DNA of 64,000 bases from Stomoxys calcitrans (Eukaryota > Arthropoda > Insecta > Diptera > Muscidae), in contig NC_081552.1 of NCBI RefSeq assembly GCF_963082655.1, positions 196,120,598 to 196,184,597 on the forward strand, in the 5' to 3' direction. The notes beneath the pieces are model-generated. The model ran no database searches. It was not told where the DNA came from and was given only the letters and a program-made list of their open reading frames with translations. How positions within the stretch are numbered: position 1 is the first letter of the stretch; each line of letters opens with the position of its first letter. Shown one piece after another: positions 11,221-24,075 of the stretch. The position numbers and the translations under genes were made by a program.

Positions 11221-12410
11221 GACCTTCTTTATATCCGCCACCATAGGAATCAAGTCATTCCGTTTGTAACAACTCGAAATATTCGTCTAAGACCCCATAA
11301 AGTATAGATTTATGATTAACCGTCTCGACGTTCTGAGTCGATCTAGCCATGTCCATCCGTCTTTCGAAATCACAATAGCGGTCGAACAAGTAAAGCTAGC
11401 CGCTGGAAATTTCGCTCAGATACTTATTTTAAATGTAGGTCGTTGGGGATTACAAATGGGCCATATCGGTTCAGATTTAGATATAGCTCCCATGTTAACT
11501 AATACCCCGATTTGATTTCTTGAGCCCCTGGAAGCCGCAAATTCCCGATTTGGCTGAAATTTTGCACAAAGTGTTCTGTTATGACTTCCAATAACTGTGC
11601 CAAGTACGGTCCAAATCGGTTTATGACCTGATATAGCTCCCATATAAACCGATCTCCCGATTTGACTTCTTGAGCCCCTGGACGCTGATTTGGCTGAAAT
11701 TTTGCATATAGACTTCTGTTATAACTTTCAACAACTATGCCAAGTATGGTCCGAATCGGTCTATAACCTGATATAGCTCCCATATAAACCGATTTCCCGA
11801 TTTGACTTCTTGAGCCTTTATAAGCCGCTTTGGCTGAAATTTTGCATGTGGTGTTCTGTTAAGACTTTCAACAACTGTGTCAAGTACGGTTCAAATCGGT
11901 CTATAACCTGATATAGCTCCCATAAAAACCGATCTTCCGATTAGACTTCTTGTGCCCTTACAAGACGTAATGTTTGTCCGATTTGGCTGAAATTTTGCTG
12001 AAGTTTTGCATGTGGTGTTCTATTATGACAACTGTGCCAAGTACGGTCCAAATCGGTTTATAACCTGATATAGCTTCCATATAAACCATATAAACCGATT
12101 TGACTTCTTGAGTTCTTACAAGCCTCAAGTTTTGTCCGATTTGGCTGATTCCTCTTATGATTTCCAATAACTATGCCAATTACGATCCGAATCAGTCTGT
12201 AACCTGATATGGCTCCCATATAAACCACTTTCTCATCCTTGTTCGGTTCCTAGAAGCTTTAATTTTTGCTGGTTTGACAAAAGTTTGGTATGTAGAATAA
12301 AATCATGCCTTTCAACTAAACATATTTTGTACAAATTTTTAACAGAATTCATGGCGGTGGGGTCCCCAAAATTCGGCCCGGCCGAACTTTTACTGTTACT
12401 TGTTTTTCTT
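11221..12410 (+). mobile_element. DINE-1-like element, copy E (near full length)
   Basis: The head at 11228-11400 is diverged (TATATCCGCCACCATAGG, CCCCATAAAGTATAG, GTCGATCTAGCCATGTCC). Five array units follow with GATATAGCTCCCATATAAAC and TTTGACTTCTTGAGCCC. The tail has CATGGCGGTGGGGTCCCC, then the hairpin TTCGGCCCGGCCGAA and ACTTTTACTGTTACTTG. Confidence 0.75.
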
Positions 12411-13395
12411 TCAATAATTTATAAAAATTTTAATATTTTTTGAAAATTGACAACATTTAATTTTTATACGCTTGGAGAAAAATTGGACGTTATGACCTTC
12501 TTTATAGCCGACATAAGGCGCAATTTTTTTTGGTGTTATGTCCGTTGCGCGTTAGGACCGGTCACCGGAAAAAGCGCACTGCGCATTACGGCTCCATTCT
12601 TCCAAGATAGCTTCGTATCGAGGACTATGCCAAGGTACTCAACCTCCTTGGACAGCTGCAGGGTGTGAAAAGCACCAGCACCGTCTTCCTTGGGTTGGTC
12701 CTCAACCCATTTCTGGTAGCCCTTCGCGACAACCGCCTCAGTGACCCTTCCATGATCTCGCTAATTGTCGACAGAAACTTGCCTCGGAACAGCAACACGA
12801 AGTCTTTCGCATCGATTATCTTCTGGCCACCTCCGCCGATATCCAACAGCACTTCATTCATCACGAGGTTCTACAGCATCGGCGAGAAATCCTCACCCTT
12901 GTGCGTGCCTTTTGTCACCCTTCTTCTGACCACACTATCTCCCAGGTTCGCATTAACAATCCTGCCGCAAAGCATATTATTAGTTTACTTAGTGATAATA
13001 GTGTGGCTTCCCCCGCTGTCCAGTGTGGCTACTTTTGATCTAATCTTTATGTTAATGAAGGCCCCCTCAATATGCAAGAAGGCCGCCATAGAGTATTCCT
13101 TTTGCCAGAGGGACGTCTCGACCTCTCGTACCACTTCGCGAAGGGCCGTCTCTACCGACCTGCATTTAAGGTATGGAAGGCCGCCATAGTGTACTCTTTT
13201 TGCCAGAGGGACGTCTCGACCTCTCGTACCACTTCCTGAAGGGCCGTCTCTACCAACCTGCCTTTAAGGTATGCGTGTTGTCTCCCACTGAAGTTCTCCT
13301 GCGTCATTCAAGCTCTCACCTTCAGGCCAATCACTCTTTCCAGTGTTTTGAGCAAAAACGATGACAGACTAATGGGCCTAATATAATCCCTCGTC
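12411..13395 (-). mobile_element. LINE reverse-transcriptase fragment with a 98-bp internal tandem duplication
   Basis: The minus-strand frame 12864-12625 reads as an RT palm after the catalytic loop: the expected YADD is replaced by AKDF, followed by GSLRRLSRRA, NGLRTNPRKT and LVLFT. The upstream RT sequence (13390-12870) is frameshifted. A segment starting GGCCGCCATAG at 13081 is repeated at 13179. The copy is inactive. Confidence 0.65.
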
Positions 13396-14239
13396 GTGGT
13401 CAGTGTTGCCATTTTTGGTAGGTTCTTACCAAAGTTGCTAGGCTGACTACAATTCTTGGTAGGTTCTTCCAACAAATACAAGTTTACAAGTCTACAAGGT
13501 TTCCAAATACAAGGTTAACTACTGAAAAAATCGAAGGGGATAACTCAAAATTGATTCACTTCTTGTCGTTTCTGTGCATTCTTTAAGGATGCAGAATAAA
13601 ACCATGGATGTCGATAGGCCAGATACTGTTGGTACTGCTTCTCGAAAAAGGGAGTAAATTTTGATATTGACTGTAACTGGTACGAGTGTGTAGAGATCTC
13701 TTCAAAATCGTAAATTCTGGGTAAAATGCGGCTTTTGTGCGTTCAATGTAATAAGTGGCAGCTGCATGCAAATATCGTCAAATTCGAGCCAGACTCAAAT
13801 CTCAAATGTTGGAGGGTCCATGCAACTCACTGTACCAACGAAAATGGGTTGCAAAAGCTTATTTCTCGGTCCAAACTCTTAAATCAGTAGAACAGTTTAT
13901 TCAAACTCCTCACGGTTGTTCATTGAAATCGGGGCAAAAATACAACTCTATAAACTAAATATTTCTAATCGAGAGATCGGTATAAAGGGTGCTATATCAA
14001 GATATAGGCCATATTCAAACTTCAGGCTATGAGTAATTTCAACACACAGACGGACATATTCAGATCGTCTACGAAAATACAGAGATAAAAATAATTTTGA
14101 AAAAATAAACAACTTTTGTAAAAATAAAAAACGACGAAATTTGTTAATTTTCCTGCAACAATTTATTTTGAATCTCAACTACCGAGAGTACAACTTGGTT
14201 CTTGAAAGGCAATCCTTGCAAGCCAACATATAACAACAA
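13396..14239. other. Degraded repeat-derived interval
   Basis: It contains a short near-duplicate of TTGGTAGGTTCTT (about 13414 and 13454). Faint DINE-like words occur near 13560-14080 (GGGTGCTATATCAAGATATAGG, ACAGACGGACATATTCAG). No gene was recognised. Confidence 0.35.
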
Positions 14240-16538
14240 TCTCTTCTTATATGTAAAAAACCAATCCGTGTTTGTTTGTCGGCTTGTTTGTATGTTTGTT
14301 TGTGTGTACCTTATAGACTCAAAAACGGCTGAACCTATTTTCATGAAATTTTCACTGATGGTGGATAATGATTCCGTGGTGAAAATAGGGTACTACATTT
14401 TTTGATATCTGAAGGGGGCGGACCCTCCCCTTAACCTAATTTTCAGAAACGCCAGATCTCGATGATGGGAGGTGCGATTTAAGCGAAATTTCGTGTGCTC
14501 TCTTATAGTAACCTAAAAATAAAAATTACCATGTCCGCCTATGACGCTGAACGCCTGGGTTGGAATCCTGGCGAGACCATCAGAAAACATTTTCAGCGGT
14601 GGTGTCCCCCTCCTAATGCTGGCAACATTTGTGAGGTACTATGCCATGTAAAACTTATCTCCAAGGAGGTTTCGCACTGCGGCACGCCGTTCGGACTCGG
14701 CTATAAAAGGGAGGCCCCTTATCATTGAGCTTGAAACTTCAATCGGACTGCACTCATTGGTATGTGAGAAGTTTGCCTCTGTTCCTTAGTGAAATGTTCA
14801 TGGGCAAAATTTGTTGTTGTTGTTGTTGTATCCAAGTTTCGGTGAGGGTACCTAGGGGGGCCGCCCCACCCCCAAAACCCATCAAATATATATTTAGACT
14901 AATCACGACAACATGGGACTCAAATGAAAGGTATTTTGGATCAGAAAACGTATCTGATTTCTAATTGTCGGACCAAGTTTTAGGGGGAACACTCCAACCC
15001 CCAAAACATTCCTTAATCGGACACATTTACCGACCATGGCAATATGGAATTCAAATGAAAGGTACCAAGTACTAAATGAGGGACCAAGTTTCTCCAAAAC
15101 ACCCCCCAAATAGGAATTTTTTTACTGACCATTGCAATATGGTACTCAAATGAAAGGTATTTGAGTGTTAAAAAAGAATCTGATACCCAAATGTGATACC
15201 AAGTGTTTGGGGGACCGCCCCTCCCCAAAAGAACCCCCAAAGAGGACAAATTTACGATCTTAGCAATATGGGGCTCAAATGAAAGGTCTTTGAGAGTAAA
15301 GCACGAATTTGATTTGATCAATATTCGGGAAAAAGTATCTATGGGCCAACCCCACTCCACCTCCATAACATCACCCATATAGGACGTATTTGCTGACCAT
15401 TCCAATATGGGGCTGTAATAAGAGGTATTTTAGAGTAGAACACGAATCTGACATATACACCCTCCAAACTGGTCATGCTTGCCGACTATGGAAATATGGG
15501 GCTCAAATGAAAGTTAATTGGGAGTAGACCATGAATCTGGTATCAACATTCGGGACCAACTGCTTAGGGGGCGTCCAACCTCCATAACAACCCCCATATA
15601 GGACGTATTTGCTGAACTTGAAAATTTCGCCCTAAAAGGAAGTGGACCTCGTTATTGATAGTTTTTTAAGCCCATACGCCAAACTGGACAATAAGGGATT
15701 TAAATGAAAGTTATTGGCAATATGGGGTTCAAAAAAATTATATTTGAGAGTAGAGCACAATGCTGATATATTTTCAGGGCTAAGTGTTTGGGGTATCACC
15801 CCCTTCCGCAAAACACCCCTAAGTCGGGCATATTAACCGATCACGCAAATGTGGGGATCAAATGAAAGGTATTTGGGAGAAGAGTACGAAATTGATACCC
15901 ACTTTCAGGACAAATTTTCTGGCGGTCTACGCCTTCCCCAAAACTCCCCACAATAGCAATTATTTACTGACCATCGCAATATGGGGCTCAAATAAAGGTA
16001 TTTGGGAGTAGAATAAGAATCGGATATCCAAATGCGGGACCGTGTGTTTGGGGCACCGCCCCTTTCCCAAAACACCCCCCAAAGAGTACAAATTTTGGGG
16101 CCAAGTGTTTGAGGACTTTTCATCCCATAAACTCACCTTAAACCAGTGGCAATATGGGGTTTAAATAAATGGTATTTGAGAGAAGAGCACGATGCTGGAA
16201 TTTTTTTTAGGGCCACCTCACCCCCGAAACCACACCTAATCGGACATAATGACAATATCGGGCTGATATAAAATCTTTTAAGAATGGCGTATATCAAACA
16301 CTCAAACGCTAATGATGCTAAACCCTCCGAGCGAATTCATAGACCAATAAAGATCATATGGGACTCAGAAAGAGGCATTAATATTTGTATACTATACGTC
16401 AAGCGATATACATATACTATTTTCGTAGCATGGTATTTCACTTAAAGCTCTTTAATTGTCGAAAATAAATATTCAAAGGATAATTTTGACCCATATAAAG
16501 TAAAAGAAGGCGCAGCGAAGCGAGCCCGGTACAGCTAG
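14240..16538 (+). mobile_element. Non-autonomous Helitron with internal minisatellite-like array
   Basis: It starts TCTCTTCTTATATGT at 14240 and ends CGAGCCCGGTACAGCTAG at 16538. The preceding base is A and the following base T, as expected for Helitron insertion between A and T with 5'-TC and CTAG-3'. The interior is a diverged tandem array of about 120-140 bp units around CAATATGGGGCTCAAATGAAAG and CCGCCCCTCCCC. There is no transposase. Truncated relatives lie at 37318-38240, 49884-50760 and 60765-62665. A SINE interrupts it at 14525-14830. Confidence 0.75.
14525..14830 (+). mobile_element. tRNA-derived SINE, 5'-truncated, inside the Helitron
   Basis: It contains CATGTCCGCCTATGACGCTG, a B-box-like GGTTGGAATCC (one base off), the shared SINE body (GGCAACATTTGTGAGGTACT, GCACGCCGTTCGGACTCGG) and a (GTT)n tail. 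The A box is missing. It replaces sequence that is continuous in the related Helitron at 37460-37490. Confidence 0.75.
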
Positions 16539-17175
16539 TATAACCATAAGCATGACAAAATTAATTTGACCAGCCACCACATGTGCTTTGGTGCACACAC
16601 AGTTTCGGTGTGGTGGTGTGTTTTTACTTTTTTGTTCGGCTCCCGCTGCATTTCACATTCGTTTTACTGCCGCTCTCGGAGTTTTCTCTATCACTGGTTT
16701 CCAGGGTCGCCTGGGAAATCCATTCTAGCCAGGGCAGGGTGACTCTTACAGCAGTGCTGGGATATTACCGGCCGATTTAAATGGCCGGAAAGTTCGGACT
16801 GCCCACACTATACTCTCCTCGTCAACGATGTCCCTGATGAGGTCATCCGCCAAGGCAAGACAAGATATCGTACCACCTACACATGGGTGATACGATATTT
16901 TGATCGCCTGTCTCTTACTGGCCGCCGGGAAAATGCATCTCCATCAGAGGCTCCACTGTCTTCTTACAGCTCTCGTTATAAGTCCCGTACTCCCACCTCA
17001 GGGAGCTAGGCATGCTAGTACCTTCGAGAGAACTTTGCGCAACCTGGATGCCTTACTACTGACTTCCAATACTCCCCATAATAACACCCAGACAATCTCC
17101 TTTGCCTTCTTTATCTTCTTCTTGCCTCGCAAGCCCTCTGTCGTGTTCTCAAAAAGTTAGGATACGATAAATGGA
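16539..17175 (-). mobile_element. Probable LINE fragment plus unassigned flank
   Basis: 16700-17150 has the balanced base composition and broken-codon look of the neighbouring LINE pieces on the minus strand, but no diagnostic motif was found. 16539-16700 is unassigned. Confidence 0.3.
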
Positions 17176-17835
17176 GGACGAAATGTTCTGTAATGGTCAA
17201 CTAAAGTAAAGTTCCTTTTAATCCAAAGGACTTATTTGGACTTTGATGGCTACATACTAAATACATGTTTGTCTACACATAAATGGTGCAATAGATTTAA
17301 GTGAAAGTTTACACTGGTTTATATCTTTCAACAGTCACCAGAATAAGTCACCCGAATTGACATGATTTATATTTGTTACAATGTTTATTTTTATATATGC
17401 CTCTATATTAATATGCCCATTTGTATATTTATTTGTACTCTTACTACTGCTTGATCTTGTTTTTGTGACAACTTAACATTAAATAAATAATTATTCATTG
17501 TTGACATCATGATTATGCTTCGTTATGGTTTTGTTTTTTTTTTCATTTTTTTTGTCGATGTCGTTTATTTACCAGAAATACGAGGAAAAATAAATAAAAA
17601 AAAGCCAAGTCAGGGATTGTTTTTAAAAATACACAAAAAATTAACGTTTTTGAATGCATCCGCTTATCTTGAATTTACTTTGCGCCACCACCACAGCCAC
17701 CAGCGACGAGGGCAGTGATAAGAACAGACAAATCAGAAATTTATTCTCTCTTATTGGACAGACGACAACACACTTGAGCCTAGAAAGTCGCTCCATCACG
17801 CCCTATTTCACTCTATGGGGTTTTGACTTCTAATC
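17176..17835. other. AT-rich intergenic interval
   Basis: No recognisable coding, RNA or element ends. It contains T-rich tracts near 17530-17560. Confidence 0.4.
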
Positions 17836-18990
17836 TCTAAATTCCACAAAGGACTGGCGACCACACAGATAATTCGTGACCTAGCCTTTCAGGCCTGGCT
17901 GGAGGGACGATGTCCTCAAATAGTTTGGCATGGCTGACATGTCGAATATTTTTGATAGGTCCAATGACACGAGGACCGTCCTGATTGAAACCACGGTAAA
18001 TGTGTGCGGTGAAGGCATACAAAGCAGTTGTTATGCTACGCAGTCTTTGAAATCCCTTATGATGCTCGGCGAATGGAAGTTCTCCTACGAGATTCGGGAG
18101 GAGTAATGCCTCAAGCGTCTTTGTCACTGGTGAGAGAAGGGAGATCGGTCTGTACGACTCCCCCAAACTCGGGTCTTTTCCAGGCTTTAGTAGCGGGATC
18201 ACTCTGCCCATTTTCCAGACATCGGGAACTATAAGAGTGTTCAATGCTCAACCTGTCAGTGGTAAGGTACTCAACTCCAGGTGAATCCAGATTTTTCAAC
18301 ATCAATGTAGAAATTCCGTCGGGGCCCAACGCCTTATATGATTTGGCGCCACGGATGACATTCGTAACTTTGCCGACGGTAAATTGTGATGGCTGTTTAT
18401 CGGCTCGGAGACTACGAATACGGCGAATGGCTCTCCTCCTTGCCCTGTCTCTCTCGGGATGCACAATAAATTGAAGGTTGAACAACCTGACGCATCTCTT
18501 CGGATCAGTCACGGTTACTTCGCCAAAAGTGACTGAGGTCATGTCATCCCGTCTACCGGCGTTCGAGAGTGATTTAACAGTAGACCACAGTTTGCCTACT
18601 CCGGTGCCTAAGTTACATTGCTCCAAGTGTTCCAGCCACAAATTCCGCTTATGTTCTTTGACTACCCTGTTTATTTCCAGATTCAGCTCGCTGATTCTGG
18701 GGTTAGCGGGATCCATAGCACGAATCCCATCACGCTCATCTGCTAGTACCACTGCTTGCGCCGGGAAATTGGGTCGCACTTGGGGTATTCGACCGGCTGG
18801 TATAAATCGAGCGGCTGCTGCGTTAATGATGTCTCGGAATTTCCTCTCGGCCACAAGCACATCAGGAGAGATTTTTTATGGTTTTCAACTCCTGGTAGAT
18901 CCAGATTCTTCAGCATTAGTAAGATTCCGTGGGAGCCCAACGCTGTGGATGACTTGCCGTAGCGGATGACATTTGCAACTTCATCCACGT
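17836..18990 (-). mobile_element. Jockey-type LINE, N-terminal RT region, rearranged
   Basis: Minus-strand frames give a long linker followed by the RT motif KALGPDGIS (near 18340) and then PLLKPGKDP and YRPISLLS (near 18180-18120), the typical order of jockey-clade RT. The segment containing the ALGPDG/LMLKNL motif is partly duplicated at 18990-18860. Frameshifts separate the frames. Together with 19506-20555 it may be one disrupted element. Confidence 0.7.
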
Positions 18991-19089
18991 AAATTATGAT
19001 GACAGTCCATCAAGTGTCCCAAAATACTTGGCCTTACATTTGACAGCTCCTACACAATCTCCTCATATGACATTCCAATTTGCCATTAA

Positions 19090-19505
19090 GTCAGAAATGA
19101 AACAAGGTGCTCAAGTCACTTACCGGCAGCACTTGGGTTGATGATAAAAAAACCTTGTTGACCTCGTGCATAGCAATTAGCTGGTCAGGGGTAAGTTATG
19201 AGCTCCAGTGTGGTCTCGTCAGCTCTGTGACACGCAGTGGAATAATATTCAGATCTGTCAGAATGCCTCTCTTCGATCTGCGACGGCCTGTCTCCTCAGT
19301 TCTCACGTGGACCACCTCCATCAGGAGAAAAAGATTCTACCCGTGCTAAGACTAACTACATGCTGTCTAAACAATACCTTCTGGGCTGTTATCGCAGGGA
19401 CCATCTAAATCATCTTCCCAAAAGCTTTAAGGTAGATCTACAGCGTGAGGTTCGGCATTACAAGAGAGAACCTCTAGATCAAGCGGCATATCAAGAGGTT
19501 CTAGA
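19090..19505 (+). mobile_element. LINE C-terminal fragment, opposite orientation
   Basis: Plus-strand translation across frames resembles the tail after RT in jockey-like elements (QNASLRSATACLL, HVDHLHQE, KILPV). It lies between two minus-strand LINE fragments, showing an inversion or separate insertion. Confidence 0.5.
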
Positions 19506-20555
19506 CAAAACATTCATGCGGTCACGGTAGCAGATGCGTAGAATAGCTTCTGCGTGAATGTGGTCCTTGGAGATCGACCGCCTCCCATTGCACCTGAAGA
19601 AATCGACCTCCCCCGGCAAGCCAGAGTAGATTTGGCTCCATTATGATCCGGCAGATGCAAAGCAATAATTGATGCCAACGTGCAGGATGTGTGTCCCAAT
19701 TGTAACCTCACGCCACACGACACCTGTTTAACTGTCTAGCCAGACCTACTGGCATCAGATCCAGATCCCTCTGGAAACACCTCACCTTAGTCGTAGAGTT
19801 TTTGGATCTGGATACTCAACCGAACCAAGCTCATTGTATCCGTGACAACTGCGCAAGCTGCAGGTGTTGGTCGGCTTTGTTTTCTGGATCGCTGCGACCA
19901 ATATATTCATCCGACTCATAAAATCCACAATCTCATCAATCTTGCCACGGAGACCGTTGTAGTTTAATTGCAAACATGATACACTTCCCGGCACAGGCCT
20001 GGCAATATTGGGCTGGGATACTGCCGGTGCGTATATTGCCGCACGGGGAGATCGGTGGGGGGGTCACATAGTCCGACGACGAGGACGCAGAAGACGACGA
20101 CGCTTGTAACCCACTGCTGGCTACGTTCGCACAGCACCTTGCAACATATCCAGTATGACTATACTCCCGTAATGAAGTGAGGCCATAGCAAGAACGGAAA
20201 TGTACCCACTCCACGCACCGGTTTCACTTCATCGACACCGACCGATAATGGAGGCGTTTGTGGCAAACCGAACAAAATCAGGGTCCGGGGTTCTTTTGTA
20301 ATCCCGGTACGGACCAGAAGCGTGCGGAGAAGGCATTCCGAGATGTGCCTCTCCATGACGAAAAAAAGACGAAAAAGGACACTGATGCCGATTGCCGATG
20401 AAGGATTCCGTCGGGTCAATACGGTGCGTACAACCGGCTGCCATGGGAAGGTAGTGTGGGATATTTGCATATTCCAGTCGGACCGGAAGGATTCATCGCG
20501 ACAATGTTGCAGGAGTCTCTCTGGCATTATCCTATATACCGAGAGCATGGAGTGA
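19506..20555 (-). mobile_element. LINE ORF1 end and endonuclease start
   Basis: The minus-strand frame at 19994-19782 opens an AP-endonuclease-like domain (LQLNYNGLRGKIDEIVDF, AAIQKTKPT). Upstream, 20555-19940 is ORF1-like sequence including a zinc-knuckle-like region (YCQxC...WVHFRSCYGL). The zinc-knuckle part is a homologue of 31263-31900. Confidence 0.6.
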
Positions 20556-22650
20556 GGTCAGGGTGGTCTTTATCCTCAAGGCGGAAAACTGCATGATCAA
20601 GGATTATTAGGTCCATCAGTCTGTTATAGTTTTTACTCAAAAAATTAGATAGACTGAAAGACCATATGGTGAGAAAGGGACTGACATCATAGATCTTCAC
20701 AGCATGCATACTTCAAGGGCAGGTCGGTGGATACAACTCTCCACGAAGTTTTATGAGAGGTCGACATGTCCCACTAGCTGAAGTGGTACGTAATGAGGGG
20801 TTATAGGGTCAATAATCGCCGCGCTGGACCATACGGGGGTACACCATAGTATATGCCGGTAAACGGAACGTATGCCACGTGGCAGGATTTTTCACCCGGA
20901 CATGTGAGATAGTGAGGTCAAAAGGCGGGTGAAAAGGGGACCACATCTGGAAGTGGTATTCTCAACGATGCTCTAGAATCTAGTGTTAAATGAAATCTTG
21001 TTAGATCTCAACAGGGATAGATTGAGAATGACCGTATTTGCGTACGACGCACAGTGGGAGAAAATCGAAGACAACTAGTTAAAAAGTATACCGTGTGAGA
21101 ACGGGCAGAGATATCCCTTTGAAATTTGGAATGATTAGAGCTGAGGTGTTAGCGAGGTCGTGTGCAAACATCCGGACCACAAACGAAGATTTGGCAGCCC
21201 CAAAAATTTTCGAAATACCGAGGTGATTAACTTTAGGGGCCTGCCAAAAGGTGCCTGGACAACTAAGGGCTCTGAAATTTTGCACATGATCTCGATAACC
21301 CCTCAGCCTTAACCATTTAATTTCAAAGAGTCTCTCTATCCCTTCTCACACGGCACATTTTTTCTCTAGTGTTTTTTTTTGGTTCTCCCATTGTGCGACG
21401 TTGTACTATGGTTACAAGGTTAATTTCTGTCAACGATTAACGAGGTCATGAAATGATCACTAGGAAGATCGTCGATGTGGGCTACGAGTAATCGGTTGAG
21501 AACGAACCCTGTAAAGAAGAAGCGGGCCCACTACACTCGGATTAATAAGAAACCGGATTTTGGACTGATGTCTTTGGATGGAATCATCCAGGAGATGACG
21601 AAGGAAGCAAAATATCCCCGATTCGAAACTGTCGTGGAAATGGAATAAGGGGAAAATGAGCCAAGATGCGTTATGCGCCTTCTACTCCTTTAGGAGGATC
21701 GTCGGTAGGAAGTGCGGGGATAACCCGAAGATGAATTACTGGATGAACACGGCCATTGTGGGCCCAGTGCTGACATAGGGGGTATTGGTATGAAGAAAGG
21801 CTGTGGAGAAAAGGATCGGCAAGAGGGGAGTTTAGAAGGCGCAAAGACTGGGTGTCGGAATCATGGATCGTTAAGGTCCACACCGCAGGCAGGTGTGAAA
21901 GCATGCTAGTGTGCAGCCTATCGAGATTTATATTAGTAATTGTGCCCCCAAGGATGCGCATAGGCTTAGGGAACTTGGCATGCTGAAAACGAAAGGATAC
22001 GGACATGCTTCAATTCTGGACACAATGAATGAGCTAAATAGACTGAGGAGGGTCTTAAACTAAGGATCTTCGTGATTCCCTTTGCCGGCAGGGGAGAATG
22101 AGAGGCGAATGCTGTGGTTGATGAGAATGAGATCTCGGTGCTTACAGATGGAGTCAGGGACTGGATTGGGGGTATACTCTGAGACACTGGACATAGGTAT
22201 GTCGGTGAGACTACCAGACGAGTGCTCGGTCTTTAAAGCAAAGGCCTGTGCCAAAACCATAGCCTCAAGAGAAATTCCGAAAAGGGATCTAACGTCTTCG
22301 AAACTCAGGATCTATTGTATGCAGACAATATGGCAGACCTCAAGGCCTTAGGTTCGAAGAAAGAGAGATCGAAGTGCGTAGGTGAGTGTTTGGAGTCCCT
22401 AAACAGACTCCAGGCTCACGACGTAGCGCTGGCTTGAGCTCGTCCACAGTGAACAAACCGGCCGGTCTAGCATATGTACCACTTGTCAAACTTTGAACAT
22501 AGTAGAGGAGGTTGTCAGTGTGGGGGCGGTGGCGACGTGAGAGTCTGCTAGGACACTCTGATCTACTGTCGACAGGAGGATGAGGAGGGAACTGCTGGTC
22601 TTTGAATAGAGGTCACTGAGTACTATTACAAAAGTTAGGTTAGGTTGAAA
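20556..22650 (+). mobile_element. Decayed R1-like LINE, plus strand
   Basis: Near 20550-20600 the plus strand reads a degraded WSEVRVVFILK, the common start of R1/LOA RT, followed by broken RT and RNase H sequence up to about 22450. A GTTAGGTTAGGTT run lies at about 22635. A MITE-like repeat interrupts it at 21048-21397. No open frame is useful. Confidence 0.5.
21048..21397. mobile_element. MITE-like element with CGCACARTGGGAGAA terminal inverted repeats
   Basis: The left end CGCACAGTGGGAGAAAA and the right end TTCTCCCATTGTGCG are inverted copies (one mismatch). The interior of about 320 bp has no coding capacity. Fragments of the family occur at 6905, 9365, 41270 and 48600. No clean target duplication is evident, so the superfamily is not assigned. 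Confidence 0.6.
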
Positions 22651-22764
22651 AGAGGGTTCGGATATTAATCCGCCCCATGTTACTATGGACATACACCTAA
22701 GCCAGTAATCGGCTTATTGTGCGTTCTAAAAGCTCAAAAAGTAACCTCGAAAAAGAAAATCTAA

Positions 22765-24075
22765 GTTAGGAATTCAGTGCTACTTACAAAATTCTTAATT
22801 CTTTTTCATGCCACGCCCCTAAGTTGGTGCATGTCCGGTATTCTGTCCCCACCTAAATGCCGGTATCTGTTAGCAGCGATAGCCGGGCAATAACATGGGA
22901 AATGCTCTAACGTCTCATCATCTTCCCCGCATGCCCTACACATGCTATCACTTGGGGCATCGATTTTGCATAAGTGAGCTCGTTGTCCTATGTGTCCTGT
23001 TATGATACCGAAAGCTACACTGACCTCCTTTTTACTTATTTGCAGTAATAGCCTCATCTTTTAAAGATTTGGATCTCTCCTTAGGATTTTTGCACTTCTA
23101 CCGACCGTTTTGCTATTTCCCAGTGTTATATGCGTATCGTCTCCCACGCCCTTAACTCGGAGTGCGTCGACCCGAAAGGCTTCAGGTTAACCAAGTTTAT
23201 TGGCGGCAGTCCTCTGGCCTTCACTGCCAAATCGTCTACTTTCTCATTCCCAGTTACTCCGCTATGCCGGGTCGTAGCAAACGATGCGGTTTCTGCCATC
23301 CTGAGAGAAGGCGTTAATCTCCTTCTCACACTCCATTTTACTGTTCGTAAAGATATTTACACTTGACGTCCTCGCGTTCCCATCACACCACCTCACGCAT
23401 GCCGCGATCGCCCGAATCTCCGCCTGCAGGACCGTATTACGGTCATTCAGTCTAAGACACTCGACCTCGCACTCGACTTCAAGTGTCTACTGGCAGCAGT
23501 GCCTCGCACTCGACCTTAAGTGTCTTCTGGCAGCAGTGCCTCGCACTCGACCTTAAGTGCCTTCCAGATGGCAATCCTAGGGTTCCGTCAGTCCAAGACG
23601 GTGGCGACATAGGAAACCTTATTCATTCCTTTCAGGTTTCCTATCGTCGCCTCGATTATACCGCGATGGTATAAGCTGCTCCAATCCTCAATCCATTCTT
23701 CCATAGCCTTAAGGCTCATAGCCGCAGTGGCCGCCTCACCCTTAATCTGTATGTCAATGGGTCGGATATCTAGAATAGTCTCCAGTGCCCAAGTGGGGTT
23801 GGTCTTCATCGCTCCGCCTATTGGCATAGGCGGAGCGATGAATGACAACGTGTTCTCTGAACCTGTTACGTTGCACTTTTTTTTCCATCCCAGTTCACCC
23901 AACCACTGAGGCGTAAGTAAGTATTGGCCTAATCACGCTCCTGTAGAGCCAGTGGACTATCCTCGGATTCAGGCCCTATTTCGAGCCTACGGCCCGTCTA
24001 CATAGTGCCCAATATCTGTGAGCCTTCTCGGTACACTCCTGAATGTGACGCTTCCAATTCAGTTTCCTGTCCAAG
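22765..24075 (-). mobile_element. LINE 3' part (same family as 1-1912)
   Basis: The minus-strand frame 23057-22806 encodes the post-RNase H tail with a zinc-binding-like pattern (CRACGEDDETLEHFPCYC). Frames at 23329-23126 and 23902-23588 match RNase H (GNEKVDDLA; FIAPPMPIGGAMKT). The terminal sequence GTGCTACTTACAAA aligns with the left edge of this window, giving two copies in parallel orientation. Confidence 0.75.
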
